Shown in pieces: positions 9,198 through 18,565 of a DNA stretch of 64,000 nucleotides (positions are counted from its first letter, which is position 1; every line of letters starts with the position of its first letter). The DNA is from Pseudomonas frederiksbergensis. Lineage in GTDB: Bacteria; Pseudomonadota; Gammaproteobacteria; Pseudomonadales; Pseudomonadaceae. A program made the translations under genes and the position numbers. The DNA lies in contig NZ_MOBM01000039.1 in the NCBI RefSeq assembly GCF_003732275.1, positions 124,001-188,000 on the forward strand, given 5' to 3'. The notes below the pieces were generated by a model. The model saw only the letters and a program-made list of their open reading frames with translations, searched no databases and had not been told where the DNA came from.

Positions 9198-9300
9198 AAG
9201 ATCGCAGCCTCGTTTCACTCGACAGCTCCTACACAGCGCCTACCTTCGAATGCGTTGCCCTGTAGGAGCTGTCGAGTGAAACGAGGCTGCGATCCTTTGA
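9198..9300. repeat. REP pair, family 2
   Basis: AAAGATCGCAGCCTCG...CTCCTAC and its inverted partner GTAGGAG...CGAGGCTGCGATCCTTT begin one base after the BenE-type stop codon. Confidence 0.85.
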
Positions 9301-9308
9301 TCTTCACA

Positions 9309-9342
9309 AAAAAAACGGCGACCCTTTGGGTCGCCGTTTTTT
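9309..9342 (-). terminator. Bidirectional terminator after yggL
   Basis: A stem of AAAAACGGCGACCC with GGGTCGCCGTTTTT and a 4-nt loop carries A and T tracts on both sides. It can therefore stop transcription from both the BenE-type gene and the leftward yggL. Confidence 0.88.
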
Positions 9343-9348
9343 AGAACA

Positions 9349-9693
9349 TCAAGCTACCGGATTGATCGGCTTTTCCGGGTACCAGACGTCGATCAGCGGG
9401 CTGACGGTTGCTTCGGTCAGTTCGCTGCGGCCTTTGAGCCAGGCTTCAACAGCAGCACGCTGCTCTTCGGAGACCGAGCCACGCTTCTGCAGGCAAACCA
9501 GACCGAAGTCGTCGCCGCCAACATAGCCCAGACCGTTGGCTTCCATGGCTTCTTTCAGGAACGCGTCGAGGAAAGCATCAATGGCTTCATCAGCCAAATC
9601 TTCTTTGAAATCCAGGTTCAGTTCGAAACCCAGCTCTTGAAATTCATCGACGCACAGTTTTTTGCGCAGACGCTGGGAACGGTTAGTCGCCAT
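9349..9693 (-). CDS. yggL: YggL family 50S ribosome-binding protein
   Basis: A 114-residue protein of the YggL/DUF469 family. Its E. coli member binds the 50S subunit and is a Ribosome-binding factor candidate. Visible family segments are RSQRLRKKLCVDEFQELGF at the N-terminus, then an acidic stretch and the C-terminal ISPLIDVWY-like end (VSPLIDVWYPEK). I start at the ATG at 9693, which is preceded by GAGGA on the minus strand. A start 15 nt upstream is in frame but lacks support. Confidence 0.88.
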   Translation of the reverse strand: MATNRSQRLRKKLCVDEFQELGFELNLDFKEDLADEAIDAFLDAFLKEAMEANGLGYVGGDDFGLVCLQKRGSVSEEQRAAVEAWLKGRSELTEATVSPLIDVWYPEKPINPVA

Positions 9694-9926
9694 TGGAACA
9701 ATCCTCATAAGTAATAACGGGCCGCACTTTAGCAGTTTAAGGCGCCGATTGCCCGCCTCGGAACAGCGCTACACCTACCGTCGGTAAAAAAATAGCGGAT
9801 TAGACGACCGGGGTAAGGCACAAGCTGTTGCAGCTTGGGGCATAATGCCGACACTTTCATGACCGCTGAGGGAATTTATCTCCATGCCCTCGTCTTTTTC
9901 CCCTCGGCTGTAGGGTTTTATTTCAG

Positions 9927-11387
9927 ATGATCAAATCTTTGCGTCCATTGCTGCTGGCCAGCCTTCTTCTGCCCCTGGCCCTTCCCGTTTCCGCCGCTTC
10001 GATCAACACCGCCCTGTCGCCCAACGTCGAAAAGGCCCTCAAGGCCAGCAAACTGCAGGACAGTGCCCTGTCGCTGGTGATGATCCCGCTCAACGGCCCG
10101 GGCACCCCAACCATTCATAACGCTGATGTTTCGGTTAACCCGGCCTCGACCATGAAGCTGGTGACCACGTATGCCGCGCTGGAAATGCTTGGCCCGAACC
10201 ACCAGTGGAAAACCGAGTTCTACACCGACGGCACCCTCAGCGGTGGCATCCTCAACGGTAACCTCTACCTCAAGGGTGGCGGCGATCCGAAGCTGAACAT
10301 GGAAAAGCTCTGGTTGCTGATGCGCGACTTGCGCGCCAACGGCGTGACCCAGGTCACCGGCGACCTGGTGCTGGACCGCGGCTTCTTCGTGCAACCGCAA
10401 CTGCCTGAATTCAACGACGACGGCAACGACGAGAACAAACCGTTCCTGGTCAAACCCGACGCGCTGCTGGTCAACCTCAAGGCCCTGCGCTTCGTGGCCC
10501 GCAACGACTCGGGCAAGGTCCTGGTGTCGGTCGAGCCGCCGATTGCCAGCATCCGCATCGACAATCAGGTCAAGGCGCTCAACTCCAAGCAATGCACCGG
10601 TGGCGTGCGTTACAACCCGGTGCCCCAGGCGGATGGCAGCGTCACCGTGACCGTCGGTGGCCAGTTGGGCGAAGGTTGCAGCTCCCAGACCTACCTGTCG
10701 CTGCTCGATCACGCGACCTACACCGCCGGCGCTGTGCGAGCGATCTGGAAGGAGCTGGGTGGCAGCATCCAGGGTCAGGATCGTCTGGCACCGACGCCAA
10801 GCAACGCCAAGGTACTGGCCCGGGCCTATTCGCCAGACCTGGCGGAAATCATTCGCGACATCAACAAATACAGTAACAACACCATGGCTCAGCAGTTGTT
10901 CCTGAGCCTGGGCCAGAAGTTCCGCACCGATGCCGACGGTGACGACGCCAAGGCCGCTCAGCGCGTGGTACGTCAGTGGCTGGCAAGAAAAGGCATTACT
11001 GCGCCGCACCTGGTGATGGAGAACGGCTCCGGCCTGTCCCGTGCCGAGCGAGTGAGTGCCCGTGAAATGGCCGCGATGCTGCAAGCCGCCTGGCGCAGCC
11101 CGTACTCCGCCGAGTTCATCAGCTCAATGCCAATTGCCGGCACCGACGGCACCATGCGCAAACGCCTGAAGACCACTGCGATGCGCGGTGAAGCCCACGT
11201 CAAGACCGGCACTCTGAACACCGTGCGCGCCATTTCCGGCTTCAGCCGCGACATCAATGGCAATACCTGGGCGGTGGTGGCGATCCTCAACGACAAGGCA
11301 CCGTTTGGCGCCTCCTCGGTGCTGGATCAGGTACTGCTGGATCTGTATCGCCAGCCGAAACTGCCGGAAACGGCTTCGGTGTTGTAA
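9927..11387 (+). CDS. dacB: D-alanyl-D-alanine carboxypeptidase/endopeptidase (PBP4)
   Basis: A 486-residue class C low-molecular-mass penicillin-binding protein (peptidase S13) that trims and cleaves peptidoglycan cross-links in the periplasm. A signal peptide is clear (MIKSLRPLLLASLLLPLALP, cleavage after about residue 23, VSA-A). The active-site triad is present: STMK at residues 74-77 (nucleophile serine), YSNN near 314-317 and HVKTGT near 425. The length fits the family, with the inserted domain between the first two motifs. It is a single-gene unit followed by a REP pair. Confidence 0.93.
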   Translation: MIKSLRPLLLASLLLPLALPVSAASINTALSPNVEKALKASKLQDSALSLVMIPLNGPGTPTIHNADVSVNPASTMKLVTTYAALEMLGPNHQWKTEFYTDGTLSGGILNGNLYLKGGGDPKLNMEKLWLLMRDLRANGVTQVTGDLVLDRGFFVQPQLPEFNDDGNDENKPFLVKPDALLVNLKALRFVARNDSGKVLVSVEPPIASIRIDNQVKALNSKQCTGGVRYNPVPQADGSVTVTVGGQLGEGCSSQTYLSLLDHATYTAGAVRAIWKELGGSIQGQDRLAPTPSNAKVLARAYSPDLAEIIRDINKYSNNTMAQQLFLSLGQKFRTDADGDDAKAAQRVVRQWLARKGITAPHLVMENGSGLSRAERVSAREMAAMLQAAWRSPYSAEFISSMPIAGTDGTMRKRLKTTAMRGEAHVKTGTLNTVRAISGFSRDINGNTWAVVAILNDKAPFGASSVLDQVLLDLYRQPKLPETASVL

Positions 11388-11415
11388 CCCGATCTGTAGA
11401 ACGCCTTAGATCCAA

Positions 11416-11505
11416 TGTGGGAGCGAGCCTGCTCGCGATAGCGGTATAACAGTCGACATCCATGTTGAATGTTAGAACCTCATCGCGAGCAGGCTCGCTC
11501 CCACA
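11416..11505. repeat. REP pair, family 1
   Basis: Inverted TGTGGGAGCGAGCCTGCTCG units separate the convergent dacB and diguanylate cyclase genes. Confidence 0.85.
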
Positions 11506-11521
11506 GGGCCTGCACGTGGCC

Positions 11522-13912
11522 TTAGTTCATCCGCCCCTCAACCCGATCCCGCCCCGCCTGCTTCGCCGCATACACCCCTGAATCAGCCCGCAACAGCAGC
11601 GCATCCGCGCCCTCTCCGGCCCGCCAGCTGGCAATCCCGAAACTCGCGGTGACGATCCCGACCTCGTCGATCGGCGCACTGCGCAACCCTTGCCACAACT
11701 CCACGGCCAGCACATGAGCCTGTTCGCCGTCGATATCCGGACAGAGCACCATGAACTCTTCGCCGCCCAGGCGACAGAACACATCAGTGCGCCGCAGGCG
11801 ACCGCCAATGCGCTCGCACACGGCCTGCAATACCCGATCACCCACGGCATGACCGTGCTGATCGTTGATGCGCTTGAAGTGATCGATGTCGAGCATGATC
11901 ACCGACAACTCGCCACCGCCGCGCTCGACCCGGGCCATTTCGGTGGTCAGGCGCTCCTGGAAGTAGCGACGGTTATGGATTCCGGTCAGGGAGTCGGTCA
12001 CTGACAGTGCGCGCAACTCCTCTTCCACGCGCTTGAGGTCGGAGATGTCCGAGATGAAACCATGCCATAGCACACCGCCACCGGGCAGTTCCTCTGGGGT
12101 CGCTTCGCCGCGGACCCAGCGCAGACCACGCTGGGGCAATTGCACGCGGTACTCTTCACGCCAAGGGCTGAGGGTGTCAGCCGAAGCCAGGATCGAAGCG
12201 CGGACCCGGCGCGCATCCTGAGGATGAATACGCGCGAACACCGCTTCGGCATTGAGCAACAGCACGTCCGGCTCAAGTTCGTAGATATCGCGCATACCGT
12301 CGCTGGCGTAGATCACGCTGAAGCGCCCATCGAATTCCATCTTGAACTGGTAGATCCCGCCGGGCACATGGGCGCTGAGTTTCTTCAACAACAGGTCCCG
12401 TGCCGCCAGGGCCTCGTGGACACGCTTGCGCTCGGTGATGTCGATACAAATCGCCAGGTGCCCGACCCACAAGCCTTGCTCGTCGAGGACCGGGGTCGCC
12501 AGCATGTTTACCGTCAAATGGCTGCCGTCGTGGCGGACCAGCGTCCACTCCCGGGCTTCGTGACCGCCCTCTTCCCCGCCTTCGACCAGCATCGCCTGAC
12601 ACGTCGGGATCGGCTTGCCATAGCGCACGCTCAACTCCGCCGAGCGCGCTTCGAGTTCCCGGGGCAGGTGCAGATTTTCCAGGGTCATGTGGCCCACAAC
12701 CTGCGCACTGAAGTAACCGAGCATCTGCTCTGCCCCAGCGTTGAAGGTGCTGATGATTCCGCGCAGGTCGGTGGCAATGATCGCCACCTGAGTCGCGGCA
12801 TCCAGCACACCGCGCAACTGGCCATGCGTGCCGCGCAACTCTTGCTCACGGTCGTGAAGTTCCTGGGTCCGCTGCTCCACCATTTTCAGCGCCCGCTGGC
12901 GCTGGCTGACCAGCACATAGAGAAACACACTGAGCAGCAGGCTGAGCAAACCGCCGAGCACCACCAGGCTGGCCACCGAGGAATGGTTGGCTTTCAGGAA
13001 CGCGGCGCTGGGGCGCATATCCACTTGGTAATCATGGTCGGCCAGACGCAGCAATCGCGTGGAGGACAAGTCACTGGCCCCCACCGTGTTGGTCGACTCG
13101 TACAGCACTTCGTGTTGATCATCGGTAGACAAGTCGAGGATACGCACCGAGAGAGAATCATGATTCTCTTCCGGCAGCCCGTCCGCCAACAGCTGGCGCA
13201 TGCTGATCACCGCCATGACATACCCGGCGGGCGCGGCGTCCGGGAGGTTCTGATGGATGACCGGAGCTACCAGCAACACGCCCCGCGAATAGGCAGGCTC
13301 GATGCCTACCAGATGCAACGGTTGCGACACGGCCATATGGCCATTGCGATCGGCCCGTTCCAGGGTCGAACGACGCAGGGGTTGAGCCAGCAAATCGTAA
13401 CCCAGCGGCGTGGGCAATCGGCTTTGGGTTTGGGTGTAGAGCACCGGTACGTACTCGTCCCGTTCCGTAGCCGTTTGCAACTGGCCATCGGCGGTGAGTT
13501 CGCGAAAGGTGAAATCGCCCAAGCCTTCTTCACGCACCACGCGTTCAAGCAGGGGACGTTCAGCACGGGAAACCCGGGGGGCCCAGGAGTAGGCCTGGGT
13601 GCGACGCAAAAGAGGTTTGGCGTAACCGTCGAATTCCTCGCGGGACACCGATCCGGAATTGATGAAGAACCGGCGCAGGCCGTCGAGGCGCTGCTCCTGA
13701 TCTTCGAAACGCTCTTGGATACGGCTGTAACGTTCACTGGCGATCAGCTGAAAACGTTGCCGCAATTGCTGATGAAATTGATTGAACGTCGCCCAGGCCA
13801 GCAATCCCGTGAGAATCCCGCCGACGAGCAACGCCAGTAGCGCGACCAGCCAGGCCGAAACATCTTCGCGGATAAAACCCAGGATCTTGGGGCGCACGGC
13901 GTGCAACGACAT
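11522..13912 (-). CDS. Membrane diguanylate cyclase with CHASE, two PAS and GGDEF domains
   Basis: A 796-residue inner-membrane signalling protein predicted to make cyclic di-GMP. A first membrane helix (about 20-43) leads into a periplasmic CHASE-type sensor domain (about 70-275). A second helix (about 313-338) follows, then a short coiled-coil, PAS domain 1 (about 360-490, ending ITERKRVHEAL), PAS domain 2 (about 505-630) and a GGDEF domain. The active-site loop reads GGEEF (about 715), a functional variant. It is preceded at five residues by RRTD, a classical RxxD inhibitory site. No EAL domain is present, so it is a synthase only. The ligand is unknown. Confidence 0.92.
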   Translation of the reverse strand: MSLHAVRPKILGFIREDVSAWLVALLALLVGGILTGLLAWATFNQFHQQLRQRFQLIASERYSRIQERFEDQEQRLDGLRRFFINSGSVSREEFDGYAKPLLRRTQAYSWAPRVSRAERPLLERVVREEGLGDFTFRELTADGQLQTATERDEYVPVLYTQTQSRLPTPLGYDLLAQPLRRSTLERADRNGHMAVSQPLHLVGIEPAYSRGVLLVAPVIHQNLPDAAPAGYVMAVISMRQLLADGLPEENHDSLSVRILDLSTDDQHEVLYESTNTVGASDLSSTRLLRLADHDYQVDMRPSAAFLKANHSSVASLVVLGGLLSLLLSVFLYVLVSQRQRALKMVEQRTQELHDREQELRGTHGQLRGVLDAATQVAIIATDLRGIISTFNAGAEQMLGYFSAQVVGHMTLENLHLPRELEARSAELSVRYGKPIPTCQAMLVEGGEEGGHEAREWTLVRHDGSHLTVNMLATPVLDEQGLWVGHLAICIDITERKRVHEALAARDLLLKKLSAHVPGGIYQFKMEFDGRFSVIYASDGMRDIYELEPDVLLLNAEAVFARIHPQDARRVRASILASADTLSPWREEYRVQLPQRGLRWVRGEATPEELPGGGVLWHGFISDISDLKRVEEELRALSVTDSLTGIHNRRYFQERLTTEMARVERGGGELSVIMLDIDHFKRINDQHGHAVGDRVLQAVCERIGGRLRRTDVFCRLGGEEFMVLCPDIDGEQAHVLAVELWQGLRSAPIDEVGIVTASFGIASWRAGEGADALLLRADSGVYAAKQAGRDRVEGRMN

Positions 13913-14056
13913 AGATACAACTCAAAACGCCAGGTGCCGGAAAAGCCCATTGGCCATGAGTTGAGTTATAGCTATTAGCCACTAATTTGACCAGCACTGA
14001 AAGGACCCAAGAGCCTTTAAAAATCAAGGCCCTGTGGATCCAATCGTGCTTAAGGG

Positions 14057-16327
14057 TCAGCGAGCGGTGATTTTCCAGGCACGGTGAATCTTGCCATTAC
14101 GGGCGAAATCCGGATCGATGGTCTGGGCGGTGATTTCTTCAACGGCATAACGCTCGGTGAGGTTTTCCTCGAGCTGGAACTTGCGGAAGTTGTTGGAGAA
14201 GTACAACACCCCGCCCGGCGCCAGACGCGCCATGGCCAGGTCGATCAACTGCACCTGGTCACGCTGCACGTCGAAGATTCCTTCCATGCGCTTGGAGTTG
14301 GAGAAGGTCGGCGGGTCGATGAAGATCAAGTCGTACTCGTCACGGCAGGCATCGAGCCAGGCCATCACATCGCCCTGCTCCAGACGGTTCTTGTCGGAGA
14401 AACCGTTCAGCGACAGGTTGCGACGCGCCCAATCCAGATAGGTTTTCGACAGGTCGACGCTGGTGGTGCTGCGCGCGCCCCCCTTGGCTGCATGAACGCT
14501 GGCGGTCGCGGTGTAGCAATACAGGTTGAGGAAGCGCTTGCCGGCTGCCTCTTTCTGGATCCGCATGCGCATCGGCCGGTGGTCGAGGAACAGCCCGGTG
14601 TCGAGGTAGTCGGTGAGGTTCACCAGCAGCTTCACGCCGCCTTCGTTGACCTCATTGAACTTGCCCTGTGCGCTCTGGCGTTCGTACTGCTTGGTGCCAC
14701 TCTGACGCTCGCGACGTTTGACCACCACGCGGTTCTTGTCGATGTTCAACGCTTGCGGGATTGCAGCCAGGGCATCGAACATCCGCGCCGAGGCTTTTTC
14801 CGGGTCGATGGATTTCGGTGCGGCGTATTCCTGAACGTGGACCCAATCCTGATACAGGTCGATGGCCATGGAGTATTCCGGCATGTCGGCATCGTAGACA
14901 CGGTAGCAATCGATGCCTTCACGCTTGACCCACTTGCCCAGCGCCTTGAGGTTTTTTTGCAGGCGGTTGGCAAACATCTGCCCGCCTTCGCTCAAGCGCG
15001 GTTGCTCGATCACCACCGGGGCCGGTTTGATCGGGTTGCCGTTCTTGTTGTACTTCTCGTACTTGCCCGGTGCCACATCGTTGTCGGCGACTTCGACTTC
15101 AGCTTGCTCGCGCTCGATCTGGCGCTGTTCCGGAGTACGACGCTCGCCGGTGACGAACTGGTCTGGCGTGACCTTGATCAGCAGCAATTTGCACGGCAAG
15201 GCACCGTTCCAGAACGAGTACTGCTTGTGGCTGCGGATGCCCATGCGCTTGCCCAGGTCCGGGGCGCCGGTAAACACCGCCGCTTCCCAGTTCAGGCAGG
15301 CCTGACGCAGACGTTCGCCGAGGTTCTGGTAGAGGTAGAGCAGGCTCGCCTCATCGCCCAGACGCTCGCCGTACGGAGGGTTGCAGATCACCAGGCCTTT
15401 CTGGTTCTGGTCCGGGCGTGGCTCGAAAGTCGCGACTTCGCCCTGATAGATTTTGATCCACTCGCTCAGGCCGGCACGTTCGACGTTATTGCGGCCCGGT
15501 TGAATCAGGCGCGGGTCAGCTTCGTAACCGCGAATCCACAGCGGTGGCTTGGCCAGGCCGGCCGCGGCGCGTTCGGTGGCTTCTTCGTGGAGTTTTTTCC
15601 ACAATGCCGGCACGTGACCGAGCCAGGCGGTGAATCCCCACTGCTCACGACGCAGGTTCGGCGCCATGTCGGCGGCGATCATCGCGGCTTCGACCAGGAA
15701 TGTACCGACACCGCACATGGGGTCAGCCAGCGCGCCGCCATCGGCGGCAATCCGCGGCCAACCGGAACGGATCAGAATCGCCGCCGCGAGGTTTTCCTTC
15801 AGCGGCGCCGCGCCCTGCTGCAAGCGGTAACCACGCTGGTGCAAGCTGTGACCGGAAAGGTCGAGGGACAGAATTGCTTCGCCACGGTCCAGGCGCAGGT
15901 GAATGCGCAGGTCCGGGTTGAGTTTGTCAATCGACGGACGATCGCCCTGCGGGGTGCGCAGTTTATCGACGATCGCATCCTTGACCTTCAAAGCGCCGAA
16001 GTGCGTGTTGTCGATACCCGAACCGTGACCGCTGAATTCGACGGCCAGAGTGCCATCGTTGAGCATGTGGTCTTGCCACTCGATATCCAGCACGCCGTGG
16101 TAGAGGTCTTCGGCGTCCTTCATCGGGAAGCGCTTGAGCACCAGCAGCACGCGGTTCGCCAGACGCGACCACAGGCACAGGCGATAGGCGGTTTCCATGG
16201 TGGCCATGCCGCGCACAGCCGAGGTGTGCTCACGTGCTTCCTCAAGGCCAAGCCCGACGGCTTCCTCGATGAGCAGGCCTTCAAGGCCTTTGGGGCAAGT
16301 GAGGAAGAGTTCGAAACGATCGGACAT
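14057..16327 (-). CDS. rlmL: 23S rRNA bifunctional methyltransferase RlmKL
   Basis: A 756-residue fusion of two methyltransferases acting on 23S rRNA: an N-terminal RlmL part (m2G2445) with a THUMP domain (about 45-155), and a C-terminal RlmK part (m7G2069). The RlmL catalytic motif CNPPYGERLG is near residue 314. The RlmK half has FLDHRPMR, LNLYCYTATASVHAAKGGA and FIDPPTFSNS (about 662). I start at the ATG at 16327 (MSDRFELFLTCPKGLEGLL). The open frame extends 12 codons upstream without support. A 529-bp gap separates it from the divergent rmf. Confidence 0.95.
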   Translation of the reverse strand: MSDRFELFLTCPKGLEGLLIEEAVGLGLEEAREHTSAVRGMATMETAYRLCLWSRLANRVLLVLKRFPMKDAEDLYHGVLDIEWQDHMLNDGTLAVEFSGHGSGIDNTHFGALKVKDAIVDKLRTPQGDRPSIDKLNPDLRIHLRLDRGEAILSLDLSGHSLHQRGYRLQQGAAPLKENLAAAILIRSGWPRIAADGGALADPMCGVGTFLVEAAMIAADMAPNLRREQWGFTAWLGHVPALWKKLHEEATERAAAGLAKPPLWIRGYEADPRLIQPGRNNVERAGLSEWIKIYQGEVATFEPRPDQNQKGLVICNPPYGERLGDEASLLYLYQNLGERLRQACLNWEAAVFTGAPDLGKRMGIRSHKQYSFWNGALPCKLLLIKVTPDQFVTGERRTPEQRQIEREQAEVEVADNDVAPGKYEKYNKNGNPIKPAPVVIEQPRLSEGGQMFANRLQKNLKALGKWVKREGIDCYRVYDADMPEYSMAIDLYQDWVHVQEYAAPKSIDPEKASARMFDALAAIPQALNIDKNRVVVKRRERQSGTKQYERQSAQGKFNEVNEGGVKLLVNLTDYLDTGLFLDHRPMRMRIQKEAAGKRFLNLYCYTATASVHAAKGGARSTTSVDLSKTYLDWARRNLSLNGFSDKNRLEQGDVMAWLDACRDEYDLIFIDPPTFSNSKRMEGIFDVQRDQVQLIDLAMARLAPGGVLYFSNNFRKFQLEENLTERYAVEEITAQTIDPDFARNGKIHRAWKITAR

Positions 16328-16725
16328 GGTAATTCCAGAGCCTTTAGCTAAGTGAACCGGCAACGCATTGCCGATCCGGTTTTCAATCAGGCGTTTTTCT
16401 AACAGAACGCCCGCGTGGCACGAAGGTGTGCCGTCCCACCCTGACTGCTCGGGTTAAAAGAGCTTAGATGTCAGGGCAGATAAAAAAGTTGATGCAACAA
16501 AATGTCATAAGTCGACCCTTCGTCGAATAGTCCCCAAATGCAACGGGGGTCACTTTCGTTAAAGGCTCAGCCCTGTGAGCCGCGCAGGGCCGATCATACC
16601 GGGGTTTGGCCAACAAACACGGGACAAATATCGTGTTACTTATGGCCGTAGCATCTTTATGGTTACGTTCTTATGACAAAACGATCATTCCCTCGATGTG
16701 ACGCATTGGTTAGAACTCAACTCAG
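16328..16725. other. Intergenic region between rlmL and the rmf leader
   Basis: About 400 bp without a credible gene. It should hold the divergent promoters of rlmL and rmf. A small hairpin, GGCTCA/TGAGCC, is visible near 16566-16582, and the DNA is more AT-rich than its neighbours from 16600 to 16720. I see no ORF with coding character and no REP element. Confidence 0.6.
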
Positions 16726-16856
16726 GTTGACGTCGCAACGGCGTCAACACCTTGGCTCGCGACGCCGGCAGCGAGCCTCCAACGGCAGAGTTTTTCTGCC
16801 TGACCTCGATTGAGGTCGACGCGATAAATACAGTCAACAAGTGAGGGCAACACCCT
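16726..16856 (+). promoter_or_regulatory. Structured 5' leader of rmf: four consecutive hairpins
   Basis: Four perfect stems occur in 92 nt directly before rmf. GTTGACG 16726-16732 pairs with CGTCAAC 16742-16748. GGCTCGC 16754-16760 pairs with GCGAGCC 16771-16777. GGCAGA 16784-16789 pairs with TCTGCC 16795-16800. GACCTC 16802-16807 pairs with GAGGTC 16812-16817. The ribosome site GTGAGGG follows at about 16841. A conserved RNA motif in the presumed 5' UTR of rmf in Pseudomonas has been described (the rmf RNA motif). This leader occupies the same position and I infer it is that motif. Confidence 0.7.
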
Positions 16857-17072
16857 ATGAGAAGACTTAAGCGTGATCCGTTGGAAAGAGCATTTTTGCG
16901 CGGATATCAATATGGCGTTGGTGGTAAATCCCGTGAGCTTTGCCCTTTTACTCTACCGTCGGTACGCCAAGCCTGGATCAATGGCTGGCGAGAAGGACGC
17001 GGCGACAACTGGGACGGTATGACCGGCACTGCGGGAATCCACAGACTCAACGAACTTCACGCCGTCGGCTAA
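16857..17072 (+). CDS. rmf: Ribosome modulation factor
   Basis: A 71-residue basic protein of the RMF family, which dimerises 70S ribosomes into inactive 100S particles in stationary phase. The family pattern is visible: MRRLKRDPLERAFLRGYQYG, then CPF, and the WINGWREGRGDNWDG segment. The length is slightly above E. coli RMF. A GTGAGGG site precedes the ATG. The gene stands alone, with a structured leader upstream and a terminator at 17159-17185. Confidence 0.95.
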   Translation: MRRLKRDPLERAFLRGYQYGVGGKSRELCPFTLPSVRQAWINGWREGRGDNWDGMTGTAGIHRLNELHAVG

Positions 17073-17158
17073 TACAGGGCACACACTCCGACACGACAAT
17101 CTGATTACGCAACGACTTAAACCACGCACGTCCCATCCGGACGGCGGGCTTCGGCCCA

Positions 17159-17185
17159 GGGGCTCCTTCGGGGAGCCCTTTTTTA
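17159..17185 (+). terminator. Rho-independent terminator after rmf
   Basis: GGGCTCC (17160-17166) pairs with GGAGCCC (17172-17178) across a TTCGG loop, followed by a run of seven T. It lies about 85 bp after the rmf stop. Confidence 0.9.
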
Positions 17186-17222
17186 TGCCTGCATAAAACT
17201 CAACCTTGAGCTGCAAACACAC

Positions 17223-17312
17223 TGTGGGAGCGAGCCTGCTCGCGATAGCGATTCAACATTCAACAATGATGTTGCCTGTCAATCCGTCATCGCGAGCAGG
17301 CTCGCTCCCACA
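17223..17312. repeat. REP pair, family 1
   Basis: Inverted TGTGGGAGCGAGCCTGCTCG units lie between the rmf terminator and the pyrD stop codon. Confidence 0.85.
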
Positions 17313-17316
17313 GGGA

Positions 17317-18336
17317 TTAGCGCAGGGCTGCGATGGCGTCTACGGATTCACGAATCAGCGCCGGGCCTTTGTAGATGAAGCCGGAGTAGAGCTGCACCAG
17401 GCTCGCACCCGCGGCGATTTTCTCAGCCGCGTGCTTGCCTTCTGTGATGCCGCCCACAGCGATGATCGGCAAGCGACCGGCCAGTTCCGCCGCCAGTACC
17501 TTCACCGTGTGAGTGCTCTTGTCGCGAAGCGGTGCGCCGGACAACCCGCCCGCCTCATCACCATATTCCATGACTTCGACGCCGACGCGACTCAGGGTGG
17601 TGTTGGTGGCAATCACCGCGTCCATCCCGGTTTCAATCAACGCTTGGGCGACTTGAGCGGTTTCTTCGTCGGTCATGTCCGGCGCGATCTTGATTGCCAG
17701 CGGTACATGTTTGCCGTGACGCAGCGCCAGTTCCGCCCGGCGGGTGGCCAGGTCGGCGAGCAACTGCTTGAGCGAATCGCCGAATTGCAGGCTGCGCAGG
17801 CCCGGGGTGTTCGGCGAACTGACGTTGACCGTCACATAGCTGGCGTGGGCATAGACCTTGTCCAGGCAGAGCAGGTAGTCGTCGACCGCACGTTCAACCG
17901 GCGTATCGAAATTCTTGCCAATGTTGATGCCCAGCACGCCCTTGTACTTGGCTGCCGCCACGCGAGCGAGCAAGTGATCGACGCCGAGGTTGTTGAAACC
18001 CATGCGGTTGATGATCGCCTCGGCGTCCGGCAAGCGGAAAATCCGTGGTTTCGGGTTTCCCGGTTGCGGACGCGGCGTGATGGTGCCGATTTCGACAAAA
18101 CCGAAACCCAATTGGGCAAAGCCATCGATCGCTGCGCCGTTCTTGTCCAGACCGGCCGCCAGACCCACCGGGTTCGGGAACTCCAGGCCCATGACCGTTA
18201 CCGGCAGTTTCGCCGGCGCCTTGCACAGCAAGCCGTTGAGGCCCAAACGCCCGCCCGCGCCGATCAGGTCCAGGGACAGATCGTGGGAGGTTTCCGGGGA
18301 AAGTTTGAACAACAGCTGACGGGCCAGGGTGTACAT
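17317..18336 (-). CDS. pyrD: Dihydroorotate dehydrogenase (quinone), class 2
   Basis: A 339-residue membrane-associated flavoprotein that oxidises dihydroorotate to orotate with ubiquinone, the fourth step of pyrimidine synthesis. The N-terminal helix MYTLARQLLFKLSPETSH is the class 2 membrane-binding segment. FMN and substrate motifs follow: GLAAGLDKNG (about 60), GTITPRPQPGNPKPR, NRMGFNN, NVSSPNTPGLR (about 175) and the C-terminal GGI and GASLVQLYSGF. I chose the ATG at 18336. The open frame upstream to 18462 is not supported. Confidence 0.95.
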   Translation of the reverse strand: MYTLARQLLFKLSPETSHDLSLDLIGAGGRLGLNGLLCKAPAKLPVTVMGLEFPNPVGLAAGLDKNGAAIDGFAQLGFGFVEIGTITPRPQPGNPKPRIFRLPDAEAIINRMGFNNLGVDHLLARVAAAKYKGVLGINIGKNFDTPVERAVDDYLLCLDKVYAHASYVTVNVSSPNTPGLRSLQFGDSLKQLLADLATRRAELALRHGKHVPLAIKIAPDMTDEETAQVAQALIETGMDAVIATNTTLSRVGVEVMEYGDEAGGLSGAPLRDKSTHTVKVLAAELAGRLPIIAVGGITEGKHAAEKIAAGASLVQLYSGFIYKGPALIRESVDAIAALR

Positions 18337-18565
18337 GGGCGGGTTTGACTCGGTTGGCGATGAGAGGCGGCGATTATAGCCGCGCATCAGGGCTTCACGC
18401 GAGGCGCGCAACAAAATCAGCCAGCGATGGCATATGCCTTGCACCGTCACAGGCATCAGCACTCATGCCAACGACGGGATGAGTGGAAGGACAATGGCGT
18501 CGTCACCCGGCTTTGCCCATGCAAGGGCCTTGGGACGACGCTTTTTTTTGGAAGGTGCGAAATCG

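Noticed and set aside
12140..13840. 566-residue plus-strand open frame
   Set aside because: Antisense to the diguanylate cyclase; no domains or ribosome site.
14084..16351. 755-residue plus-strand open frame
   Set aside because: It mirrors rlmL, which has complete methyltransferase motifs on the other strand.
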